DNA of 6,869 nucleotides from NCBI GenBank assembly GCA_009785655.1, contig WQVW01000088.1, forward strand, positions 1 through 6,869, given 5' to 3'. Under the pieces are notes generated by a model. That model searched no databases. It was given only the letters and a program-made list of their open reading frames with translations, and was not told the DNA's origin. The position numbers and the translations under genes were made by a program. Within the stretch, counting starts at the first letter, position 1. Each line of letters begins with the position of its first letter. Shown here one piece after another: positions 1 to 6,541 of the stretch. Source of the stretch: Oscillospiraceae bacterium. GTDB taxonomy: Bacteria > Bacillota > Clostridia > Oscillospirales > Oscillospiraceae.

Positions 1-987
1 ACAAACGATAGCGAAAATATAGTCATTGTGCTCCTCAGGAAGATACAAAAACTTCTGTCTGCTCTGCCCCAAGCCGACACCGAAAAGCCCACCAGAACCG
101 ACCGCGTAAAGTGATTGACGGATTTGGAACCCCCGCCCCAGCGGATCTGCTTCCGGATCCAGCCATGCGCCGATCCGCCCTCCGGCGTAGGAAAATCTGC
201 CGCTTCTGTTCTGCGGCTGTTCCTGCACCATTTCCTGCCCTGCGGATGCGGGCACTTCTTCCACAGGTCTGTGCGCCGGGATGATCAGCAATCCAACAAC
301 AGCGATAATCAACACCATGGGTATCACAAACCATCGCAGCGGCGCGCCGCCGGCGAACATCATGATCGCCGTTTGCGCTATGATAATAATCGATGCGGAT
401 AAATGCGGCTGGCGCAGTAGCAGCATCACAATTAATCCGGTGAAAAAAACAAATGGTAAGATTCCATATTTGAATGTACGCATCTTTTTTTCAAATCCGC
501 AGATCATTGACGCATACGCCATAATCACCGCAAGTTTTGTAATTTCGGATGGTTGAACGGTTGTAAATCCTAAGTTTATCCAACGTCTTGCGCCGTTGAT
601 CCGATCCCCGAAAAGAATAACAAGCACCAGTAAAATGACTGACCCAAGCAGCAGCAACATAGACCACCGTTGCATCATGCTCACGCGTATACGCGACACC
701 AACATCATCAACGCCACACCACTTACCGCGAATACAAGCTGGCGTGAAAAGAATCGCAACGGATTCCCTGACACAATATAAGCCCTGGCAAAACTGGCAG
801 ACAACACCATGGTCACACCAATCAGCAGGATAATCAGCGTCAGTATCAGAAACGGCAAATCAATGTTGCCGCGCTTTTCACGTGTTTTCGCATCTTTCTT
901 TGCGTATTTAGAAGACAGTTCACGCGCTTCCCACTGCGGCATGCCATCCGCACCGGCATCTATATATTTGTCAAAATCCGGGCTCAT
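1..987 (-). CDS. ftsW: FtsW/SpoVE-type SEDS peptidoglycan polymerase (lipid II glycosyltransferase), C-terminus cut off by window edge
   Basis: SEDS-family polytopic membrane protein that polymerises lipid II into glycan strands, working with a class B PBP such as the one encoded upstream. The reading frame is open from ATG at 987 to base 1, giving 329 residues; the family is usually about 370-420, so the last transmembrane segments are missing. Seen: a charged cytoplasmic N-terminus (1-42), a first membrane helix (about 43-65, ending VLSAS), NGARRWINLG (131-140) followed by QPSEITKLA (145-153), QPHLSASI (193-200), and RIGAWLDP (271-278). After these come FQIRQSLYAVGSGGLFGVGLG (287-307 region) and LPEEHNDYIF (316-325), whose Asp322 aligns with the Asp considered catalytic in FtsW/RodA. 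The family's EELG motif would follow the last codon present. HLS in place of DLG is common in clostridial homologues. About 20 residues rich in E, Q and P (241-261) lengthen an extracellular loop. The start is supported by GGAGGG at 994-999. Division FtsW and sporulation SpoVE cannot be told apart here. Confidence 0.95.
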   Translation of the reverse strand, partial: MSPDFDKYIDAGADGMPQWEARELSSKYAKKDAKTREKRGNIDLPFLILTLIILLIGVTMVLSASFARAYIVSGNPLRFFSRQLVFAVSGVALMMLVSRIRVSMMQRWSMLLLLGSVILLVLVILFGDRINGARRWINLGFTTVQPSEITKLAVIMAYASMICGFEKKMRTFKYGILPFVFFTGLIVMLLLRQPHLSASIIIIAQTAIMMFAGGAPLRWFVIPMVLIIAVVGLLIIPAHRPVEEVPASAGQEMVQEQPQNRSGRFSYAGGRIGAWLDPEADPLGRGFQIRQSLYAVGSGGLFGVGLGQSRQKFLYLPEEHNDYIFAIVC

Positions 988-993
988 AATCTA

Positions 994-999
994 CCCTCC
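994..999 (-). promoter_or_regulatory. Shine-Dalgarno site of ftsW
   Basis: The minus strand reads GGAGGG, with its GGAGG core 7 nt before the ATG at 987. It fixes the ftsW start at that ATG rather than at the in-frame Met16. All five gene starts visible in the window have a purine-rich site at about this distance. Confidence 0.8.
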
Positions 1000-1014
1000 G
1001 TCTTGTATTATCGT

Positions 1015-1067
1015 TCATTTACTGTGCGCCATTGTTTTCGGCAAATTGTGAAAACACGCGTAAATGA
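1015..1067 (-). repeat. Long bulged inverted repeat (hairpin) in the mraY-ftsW gap
   Basis: The 101-nt gap between mraY and ftsW holds a nested inverted repeat. TCATTTAC at 1015-1022 pairs with GTAAATGA at 1060-1067 (8 bp), GCG at 1026-1028 with CGC at 1057-1059, and TGTTTTC at 1033-1039 with GAAAACA at 1050-1056. This gives 18 paired bases around a 10-nt loop. One arm is continuous (1050-1067) and the other carries bulges of 3 and 4 nt. No U-run follows it in the direction of transcription, so it is not a standard intrinsic terminator. It ends about 15 nt before the ftsW Shine-Dalgarno site. It may act in mRNA stability or processing, or as a mild attenuator; the role is not known. A GATAAT sequence at 1007-1012 (minus strand) looks like a -10 box, but no -35 lies at a proper distance. 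Confidence 0.7.
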
Positions 1068-1088
1068 TGCAACAGTCTCGTAATCTGG

Positions 1089-2081
1089 CTATCCTGCGTA
1101 TCTATAGAAAACGCCGTAATAGGATAGCGCCGCAAACACTGCTGAGACTGCCGTGAAAACAATGAATAATTTATATTCACTCCAGCCGCACATTTCAAAA
1201 TGGTGGTGCAGCGGCGCCATTTTGAACACTCGTTTGCCTTTGGTCAGTTTAAAATATGTCATCTGTATGATATCGGACAATGTCTCAATAAAATATACAA
1301 TCCCCAGTGGGATAAGAATAAGCGGCATATCCATCGCAAAAGCCATCGCGCAGACCGCGCCACCTAGGAATAACGAACCGGTATCACCCATAAATATGCG
1401 GGCGGGGTGAAAATTGAAAATCAAAAACGCCACCAGTCCACCGGCAAGCGCAGCCGCGAATATACCAAGTGTTGTGTATCCCCACAAAAATGCCACTGAC
1501 GCATAACACACGGCAACAGGGATAGAAACTCCCGTGGCCAATCCGTCCACCCCATCTGTTATATTCACCGAATTTACTGTCCCCACTATCACAACCGCAG
1601 CGAAAGCAAAATACAACGGCTCCGGAATCGGCAGGATTGTATTCACAAACGGAACATATAAATTCGTTGTCAAGTTGCCGGTCAACCGCATCAACAGCAC
1701 AAATGCCACGGCCACGGCCAGTTGCAACAGAAATTTTTGCCGCACGGTTAATCCCAGATTTTGCTTTTTCTTTAACTTTTCATAGTCATCTAAAAACCCA
1801 ATAGCGGCAAAGATCAACGCAAATACAAGGACAAATATATGGTTGAGTTGGCCGTCTCTCATTTCTCTGAGTCCCACAACCAGACATGAGACGGTAATTC
1901 CGGCGATAAACATAATGCCGCCCATTGTCGGCGTGCCTTGTTTTTTATTGTGCCAAACCGGCCCATCCTCTCGGATAGATTGCCCGGCCTTCATGCGTCG
2001 CAGCGCAGGTATAAGCACCAGCCCCACAACAATTGTTACCGCAAACGATATCATAAAAGCCAATACCAAGTCCCAGCTCAT
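1089..2081 (-). CDS. mraY: Phospho-N-acetylmuramoyl-pentapeptide-transferase (MraY)
   Basis: Integral membrane enzyme that transfers phospho-MurNAc-pentapeptide from UDP to undecaprenyl phosphate, forming lipid I at the cytoplasmic face (EC 2.7.8.13). The product is 330 residues, about the usual family length. It shows the family signatures in order: GTPTMGG (49-55), GFLDDYEK (95-102) with the Asp pair 98-99, NITDGVDGL (173-181), FNFHPARIFMGDTGS (222-236) with the Asp of MGDTGS, and PLHHHFE (290-296) near the C-terminus. About ten hydrophobic helices are visible, and the N-terminus begins directly with a membrane segment. The ATG at 2081 follows GAGGA (2089-2093) by 7 nt and lies 18 nt after the murE stop, which implies co-transcription. 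The next gene is ftsW rather than murD. No key residue is missing, so it should be active. Confidence 0.98.
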   Translation of the reverse strand: MSWDLVLAFMISFAVTIVVGLVLIPALRRMKAGQSIREDGPVWHNKKQGTPTMGGIMFIAGITVSCLVVGLREMRDGQLNHIFVLVFALIFAAIGFLDDYEKLKKKQNLGLTVRQKFLLQLAVAVAFVLLMRLTGNLTTNLYVPFVNTILPIPEPLYFAFAAVVIVGTVNSVNITDGVDGLATGVSIPVAVCYASVAFLWGYTTLGIFAAALAGGLVAFLIFNFHPARIFMGDTGSLFLGGAVCAMAFAMDMPLILIPLGIVYFIETLSDIIQMTYFKLTKGKRVFKMAPLHHHFEMCGWSEYKLFIVFTAVSAVFAALSYYGVFYRYAG

Positions 2082-2099
2082 TCGTACTTCCTCTCAATC

Positions 2100-3545
2100 T
2101 CACGGGTTGTTCTCAAAATATTCCGCGACAATCTCTCTCTCATCGAAATGCGTTTTCTCGTTGCCGAGTATTTGATAGGTCTCATGACCCTTGCCTGCAA
2201 GTATCAATACATCTCCTGATTGCGCATTCTCAAGTGCCCAATGAATGGCCTCTCGTCTGTTTTCAATCACGCGTTTGGGCGTTTTTTTATCTATGCCGGC
2301 CAATATATCGTTAATGATCGCGTCTGGCACTTCTGTCCTCGGATTATCTGATGTTATTATCAAGAAATCAGACATTTTCGCCGCAACCGCTCCCATCAGC
2401 GGGCGTTTTTCGCGGTCACGATCTCCGCCGCATCCAAACAGTGTCAGCACTCTGCCTCTAGTAAATTCGCGCACTGTCTTGATTATATTTTCCAGCGCGT
2501 CCGGTGTGTGCGCGTAGTCTATCATTACGGTAAAGTCCCGCGGCACCGGCACAATCTCCGCCCTGCCCTTGACGCCGCCACATGTCTTCATCACCATTGA
2601 CACAGTCTCAATATCAAATCCTAACAGCAACGCCGCCGACATCGCTGCCAGTGCGTTATATACGGAAATCATGCCCGGGATATTCAGTTCAACCCTGTGC
2701 AGATGCCCGATGGTAAGCGCACAGAAATCCACTTTTTCCGCGTGGAGTTTTATGCTTTTAGCGACGAGATCCGCATCCCCGTTGTCTATCGCGTATGTCA
2801 TCACCGGGCATACCGCGTTGTCTATCATTATCTGTGCATATTCATCATCTATATTGATGGCAGCCGCTTTGCTGATAGCGAAGAGCGCCGCCTTCGCTTT
2901 CGCATAATTTTCCATCGTTCCGTGAAAATCAAGGTGATCCTGCGAAAGATTTGTATACACACCCACTGCAAATGCTATCCCGTGCACTCTGTCTAAATGC
3001 AGCGCGTGGGATGATACTTCCATCGCCACATATTCACAGCCTTCGTCGACCATCTGTGCCAGCAATTGTTGTATCTCATAAGACTCCGGCGTTGTCCGTT
3101 CAGCAGGCAATGCTTTCTGGCCTATCATGACAGCGTTCGTACCAATCAGTCCAACCGCGCCGCCGGTGCATTTTTCAATAACGTTTTTAATCAGACTTGT
3201 CACCGTGGTTTTGCCGTTTGTGCCTGTTACACCGATGATCTTCAGTTTCAACGCCGGCTCATCAAACCATTTGGCAGAAACTTCAGCCAACGCTTTGCGG
3301 GCGTTTTCCACCAGAATATACGGTGTTGCGATATCGGGCGGCTGTTCACAGATGATGCATATCGCGCCTTTTTCCACGGCTTGCTGAATATATTCATGTC
3401 CATCGCTTTGATACCCTCTGATTGCGACAAACAGCTCTCCTGCTTTCAGCGTCCTTGTATCGAAGCTTATACCGTGGATTTCCATGGCCATATTTGCTTC
3501 AGTGTTTACGATATTCACTTTTCCAAGCAAATCCTTCAGTATCAT
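2100..3545 (-). CDS. murE: UDP-N-acetylmuramoyl-L-alanyl-D-glutamate--2,6-diaminopimelate ligase (MurE)
   Basis: Cytoplasmic ATP-dependent Mur ligase that adds the third stem-peptide residue to UDP-MurNAc-L-Ala-D-Glu. The 481-residue product has the three Mur domains. The N-terminal UDP-MurNAc-binding domain (about 1-100) includes SFDTRTLKAGELFVA. The central ATPase domain contains the P-loop GVTGTNGKTT (105-114), TTPES (151-155), MEVSSHAL (175-182), NLSQDHLDFHG (199-209) and Lys218 in YAKAKAALF, the site normally carbamylated. The C-terminal domain contains DYAHTPDAL (343-351), FGCGGDRDREKRPLM (370-384), DNPR (400-403) and GKGHE (451-455). DNPR is the signature of meso-diaminopimelate specificity; lysine-adding enzymes differ at this site. 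The ATG at 3545 is preceded by AGGGGA (3553-3558, 7 nt spacing), and an in-frame stop at 3576-3578 rules out a longer start. It lies 57 nt after the PBP gene. murF, often the next gene, is not present. Confidence 0.98.
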   Translation of the reverse strand: MILKDLLGKVNIVNTEANMAMEIHGISFDTRTLKAGELFVAIRGYQSDGHEYIQQAVEKGAICIICEQPPDIATPYILVENARKALAEVSAKWFDEPALKLKIIGVTGTNGKTTVTSLIKNVIEKCTGGAVGLIGTNAVMIGQKALPAERTTPESYEIQQLLAQMVDEGCEYVAMEVSSHALHLDRVHGIAFAVGVYTNLSQDHLDFHGTMENYAKAKAALFAISKAAAINIDDEYAQIMIDNAVCPVMTYAIDNGDADLVAKSIKLHAEKVDFCALTIGHLHRVELNIPGMISVYNALAAMSAALLLGFDIETVSMVMKTCGGVKGRAEIVPVPRDFTVMIDYAHTPDALENIIKTVREFTRGRVLTLFGCGGDRDREKRPLMGAVAAKMSDFLIITSDNPRTEVPDAIINDILAGIDKKTPKRVIENRREAIHWALENAQSGDVLILAGKGHETYQILGNEKTHFDEREIVAEYFENNP

Positions 3546-3580
3546 CGCGCGTTCCCCTGCCTCAATAGATTTCCCTCACC

Positions 3581-3594
3581 CATGCGTGTGCATG
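3581..3594 (-). repeat. Small inverted repeat in the PBP-murE gap
   Basis: CATGC (3581-3585) and GCATG (3590-3594) form a perfect 5-bp inverted repeat around GTGT in the 57-nt gap between the PBP stop and murE. It sits close behind the PBP stop codon, with no U-tract after it. It is short enough to be chance; if it forms in RNA it would be a weak hairpin. The rest of the gap holds only the murE Shine-Dalgarno site. Confidence 0.35.
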
Positions 3595-3602
3595 AGTATT
3601 CT

Positions 3603-5918
3603 TTAAGTCTCCAGCTGCATCTCCGTGGATTCTCTGTCTATCAGCGTCACCTCAACAATGGTTCCGTAGCTTGTCTGCAATCCTGCGGCCACCGATTGTA
3701 TTGAGACAATCGCCCTGCTATCCGATTTCGGCACGCCGACTGTTCTGATGAATAATCCGCGCTGTTCAAGTGCTTCCCTCGCCCGCGGGTACGGCATTCC
3801 GGAGAGATCCGGCACAGTGACCAGCTCCTCACGATCTCTTGGCGTTTCCGCACCCAAGTATAGCGTCACCCTTGTGCCGGACGCGACCAGCGCGTTTGAG
3901 ACCGGCAGCTGCCAAGTCACGGTATCAGATTCACCCACTAAGTCAAAGTCGAATCCATGTCTCTCCAAAAGCTCGCTTGCTTCTTCAACGCTTCTGCCTA
4001 TCAGTCTCGGCACAGACACGTTGCGATCCATTCGTTCTTCATCCGTTAATTGCGATTGAATTTCAAGGTGCGGCAAAATATCTTCCATCATCCTGCCAAC
4101 GACCGGCGCGGCCATCGTTCCGCCGCCCACCGTGATGCCTGTATTGTGGCTCGGTGTATCCAACAGAACCAGGATGGCTATTTCTGGGTCATCTGCCGGG
4201 GCAACACCCACAAATGACGCGATTCGAGCAGTTTCCCCGCCTTCATCCCCTCGAACCAATGCTTCGATATTCTCACTGGTTCCTGTTTTGCCGCCTATTC
4301 TAAATCCCGGCACCTGCGCGTTTCTGCCGGTACCATTCGTCACGGTCGCTTCAAGCATTTGGCGCATTATCGCGGATGTTTCGGCACTGACCACCTGGCG
4401 CACCACTGTCGGCTCTCTCGCCTCTATTATGTTGCCGGACGCATCAGTAATCTGGCTGACAATGTACGGTTGCATAAGATACCCGCCATTTACCGATGCC
4501 GCCACTGCGGTAATCATCTGTATCGGTGTGATTTTAAACGTCTGTCCAAACGAGGCAGATGCCAGCTGCGACAAGTTATTCCCATTGAAAAACACGCTTT
4601 CTTCCCACCATATGCTTCGCCCTTCAGCACTGTTGTCAAGCCCTGTTCTATCAAACAGTCCGAAAGCCTCGGCATATCTATAGAACATCTGTGCCCCGAC
4701 TTGTTGACCAATGTTCACCGTCGCCACATTGCACGAACGCTGCATGGCTTCACTTAATGACAATGAACCATGTCCCGTTCTTCTATGGCAGTGTAGCGGC
4801 GTTCCGCGTCCCAGCACATTCATTGCACCGCCGCAGTGGAAACGACTCTCCAGCGAAACCAGGTTTTCTTCAAGTGCCATTGCAAATGTAACAATTTTGA
4901 ATACCGACCCCGGCTCATAAGTGTCTGACAACGCCTTATTCCGCCACTGGCGATCCTGCGCTGCCCGGTGCTCAACCGCGCGCTCATCATCGTCTGTTAT
5001 CAACGCCAGCCGTTCGCGTTCCAATTCACTGTTTATGGCCAAAAAGTCATTCGGGTCAAAATTCGGGTAACTCACTATGGCAAGTATTTCGCCCGTCCGC
5101 GCGTTCATCACGATAGCCGCCGCACCGTTTTGCACCCCATAATCCGCGATCGCTTGGGTCAGGTGTTTTTCCACAATATACTGAATTGTGGTATCAATCG
5201 TCAATGTGATATTGTTGCCATTCTGCGCGTCGAAATAATCTTCGTAATTTGCAAATAGCATATCGGTCTGCCTAGCATTTCTCAGCCGGACAACCCTGCC
5301 GTCCACCCCCGCTAAATATCTTTCATAACGCTGCTCTAGCCCGTCTAGGCCTATATTGTCCGTTCCGACGAATCCAAGCACCTGACTTGCCAAGCTGCTG
5401 TTGGGATAATACCGTCTTGTGGCTGGTTCAAGATGCACTCCGCGAATTCTGTGTTCACTGATAAACGCACGAACCAGTGCCGCCTCTTCAGCCTCCACCT
5501 GCCGCTTGATTGTCTGATATTGTGACTGCGTGTTTGCTGCCCTTTCCAGGATCATTTCCCGGCTGACGCCCAATATCGCCGACAATCCATCGGCGATAAG
5601 TTCCGGATCTTCTCCGCGTTCCATCATCTCACGTGGACTGATGAAAACATTTTCGACTGAAGCACTGATTGCGAGCGTGTTTCCGTTCCTGTCAAAAATA
5701 GTCCCGCGCGACGCGGTGATTGTTGTCTGTCCCAGTTGCTGCGCCAATGCCCTTCGTTCATAAAACTCGTGATTGACTATCTGCACCTGATACAGCCTGG
5801 CCACCAGCATGGCAAACGCAGCGATTCCGCACACTGCCAACAAGAAAAGCGTGCGTCTGAGAATTTGCGTATTCGCCCTTTGAATTGGCTTATTCGCGTT
5901 TTTCACACCGTCTGACAT
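3603..5918 (-). CDS. ftsI: Class B penicillin-binding protein with two PASTA domains (FtsI/PBP2B/SpoVD family transpeptidase)
   Basis: Membrane-anchored D,D-transpeptidase that crosslinks glycan strands made by its SEDS partner, here probably the FtsW of the same cluster. The 771-residue product has a short cytoplasmic tail, one membrane helix (about 22-43), the class B pedestal beginning with ASRGTIFDRNG (69-79), and a transpeptidase domain. The catalytic motifs are intact: SVFK (338-341, nucleophile Ser338), SCN (395-397) and KTGT (544-547). Two PASTA repeats follow (about 634-689 and 699-761). Two PASTA domains resemble vegetative PBP2B, since SpoVD usually has one. Yet Cys377 and Cys396, spaced 19 apart, match the Cys pair of SpoVD, so the split between division and sporulation roles is left open. 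The ATG at 5918 was chosen because GAGGT stands 7 nt upstream; a longer in-frame start at 6041 would overlap ftsL and put 41 unlikely residues before the tail. A charged segment (about 297-325) precedes the active serine. Confidence 0.96.
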   Translation of the reverse strand: MSDGVKNANKPIQRANTQILRRTLFLLAVCGIAAFAMLVARLYQVQIVNHEFYERRALAQQLGQTTITASRGTIFDRNGNTLAISASVENVFISPREMMERGEDPELIADGLSAILGVSREMILERAANTQSQYQTIKRQVEAEEAALVRAFISEHRIRGVHLEPATRRYYPNSSLASQVLGFVGTDNIGLDGLEQRYERYLAGVDGRVVRLRNARQTDMLFANYEDYFDAQNGNNITLTIDTTIQYIVEKHLTQAIADYGVQNGAAAIVMNARTGEILAIVSYPNFDPNDFLAINSELERERLALITDDDERAVEHRAAQDRQWRNKALSDTYEPGSVFKIVTFAMALEENLVSLESRFHCGGAMNVLGRGTPLHCHRRTGHGSLSLSEAMQRSCNVATVNIGQQVGAQMFYRYAEAFGLFDRTGLDNSAEGRSIWWEESVFFNGNNLSQLASASFGQTFKITPIQMITAVAASVNGGYLMQPYIVSQITDASGNIIEAREPTVVRQVVSAETSAIMRQMLEATVTNGTGRNAQVPGFRIGGKTGTSENIEALVRGDEGGETARIASFVGVAPADDPEIAILVLLDTPSHNTGITVGGGTMAAPVVGRMMEDILPHLEIQSQLTDEERMDRNVSVPRLIGRSVEEASELLERHGFDFDLVGESDTVTWQLPVSNALVASGTRVTLYLGAETPRDREELVTVPDLSGMPYPRAREALEQRGLFIRTVGVPKSDSRAIVSIQSVAAGLQTSYGTIVEVTLIDRESTEMQLET

Positions 5919-5925
5919 ACTGTTT

Positions 5926-5930
5926 ACCTC
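5926..5930 (-). promoter_or_regulatory. Shine-Dalgarno site that sets the PBP start
   Basis: The minus strand reads AAAGAGGT ending 7 nt before the ATG at 5918. It decides between this start and the upstream in-frame ATG at 6041, which lies inside ftsL. The site directly follows one arm of an inverted repeat (5931-5938), so pairing there could influence ribosome access. Confidence 0.8.
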
Positions 5931-5976
5931 TTTTACAATATCCGTTTCATTCACGGGACAATGTCCGCTTGTAAAA
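5931..5976 (-). repeat. Inverted repeat abutting the PBP ribosome binding site
   Basis: TTTTACAA (5931-5938) and TTGTAAAA (5969-5976) form a perfect 8-bp inverted repeat in the ftsL-PBP gap. Between them GGAC (5956-5959) and GTCC (5963-5966) form a second, inner stem with a 3-nt loop. The downstream arm touches the GAGGT site of the PBP gene. There is no U-tract after it, so termination is unlikely. It could modulate translation or protect the mRNA; AT-rich arms this short may also arise by chance. Confidence 0.5.
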
Positions 5977-5988
5977 ATAATATTATTT
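5975..5988. repeat. 14-bp AT palindrome just after the ftsL stop
   Basis: AAATAATATTATTT is a perfect palindrome starting 1 nt past the ftsL TAA. It contains only A and T, while the neighbouring coding DNA is of roughly balanced composition. It overlaps by 2 nt the arm of the adjacent inverted repeat. A binding site is possible but nothing else supports one. Confidence 0.4.
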
Positions 5989-5989
5989 C

Positions 5990-6529
5990 TTACCTGAAAT
6001 ATTCCAGCAACGAAGATAAAAATGCACCAAACCCACGCCATCCGCTCTCTTCGTTCTCCGCCACGATGACTTCTGCCCTGCCCTGTGGTGTGCTTTGAAG
6101 CACAAAAATCTGATCTTCATCGGGGTGTGACATGCCAAGCTCATCTCTGGCGCGCCGCTCTATCTCGTTCATGTTAATGCGGCTCATAAAATCCACTTCA
6201 AGCCTTCTTGAATCTTCCGCCAGCTCGTTCATCTGCGCATTAAGCCTGCCCGTTTCCGCTAACATGCCTGTGTGGTAAACATGTGCCAGCAACATAAATA
6301 TCATCAACACAAAAATTGTCACCGCGCCGAATATGGCAAATAACGATATGCTGTATTTGTTTTTTTGTTGCGGTTTTCTTACAGGTCTGGGCGCAGGAAC
6401 CGCCTGTTCCTGCGGTATCGGTATAGGAATTGCGGCCGGATTCAGCGCAGGTGCCGATGTGCCGTAATCCAAGCCTCTTGAGTAGCCGCTTCTCGCATAT
6501 CCGGTTGTTTTTGCCGCCTCTACTGCCAT
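5990..6529 (-). CDS. ftsL: FtsL-type bitopic septum formation protein, with extended N- and C-termini
   Basis: Small divisome protein predicted to hold one membrane helix and an extracytoplasmic coiled coil that pairs with DivIC/FtsB and supports the FtsW-PBP complex. The 179-residue product has a cytoplasmic N-terminus of about 58 residues rich in Gly, Tyr, Ala and Pro (PIPIPQ at 35-40, then a basic stretch RPVRKPQQKNK at 48-58). A single hydrophobic helix follows (about 59-83), then a heptad-like helix (about 89-128) ending in IERRARDELGMSHPDEDQI (123-141), which matches the family's AReeLGM..P motif. The tail (about 163-179, WRGFGAFLSSLLEYFR) looks amphipathic. Identification rests on this topology, the LGM-P motif and the position between rsmH and the PBP gene, because FtsL sequences diverge strongly. 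It is clearly longer than the roughly 117 residues of B. subtilis FtsL. The ATG at 6529 follows AGGAG by 7 nt, and that site overlaps the rsmH stop codon. Confidence 0.85.
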   Translation of the reverse strand: MAVEAAKTTGYARSGYSRGLDYGTSAPALNPAAIPIPIPQEQAVPAPRPVRKPQQKNKYSISLFAIFGAVTIFVLMIFMLLAHVYHTGMLAETGRLNAQMNELAEDSRRLEVDFMSRINMNEIERRARDELGMSHPDEDQIFVLQSTPQGRAEVIVAENEESGWRGFGAFLSSLLEYFR

Positions 6530-6536
6530 AATAACA

Positions 6537-6541
6537 CTCCT
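6537..6541 (-). promoter_or_regulatory. Shine-Dalgarno site of ftsL overlapping the rsmH stop
   Basis: The minus strand reads AGGAG 7 nt before the ftsL ATG, and its first two bases belong to the rsmH TAG stop (6540-6542). The arrangement fits translational coupling of ftsL to rsmH. Confidence 0.75.

Noticed and set aside
35..334. 99-codon minus-strand open frame near the left edge
   Set aside because: It is out of frame with ftsW, whose frame continues with conserved motifs through base 1; the short frame is a shadow.
1007..1012. GATAAT as a -10 promoter box for ftsW
   Set aside because: No -35-like hexamer lies 16-18 nt upstream, and no convincing SigE-type pair was found, so a single hexamer is not enough.
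3542..3583. A 13-codon leader frame on the minus strand ending in an ATGA overlap with the murE start
   Set aside because: It has no Shine-Dalgarno site and murE has its own good one. A short open frame here is expected by chance.
3066..3704. 212-codon open frame on the plus strand opposite murE
   Set aside because: It is an antisense shadow of murE and the PBP gene end, with no recognisable domain and a Cys/Arg/Phe-rich composition typical of shadow frames.
4132..4683. 183-codon open frame on the plus strand opposite the PBP gene
   Set aside because: It lies antisense to the intact transpeptidase domain and has no protein family features.
5919..6041. A start for the PBP at the ATG at 6041, adding 41 residues
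   Set aside because: It would overlap the conserved end of ftsL, lacks a clear Shine-Dalgarno site, and the added residues read through the intergenic inverted repeat. The ATG at 5918 has GAGGT at 7 nt.
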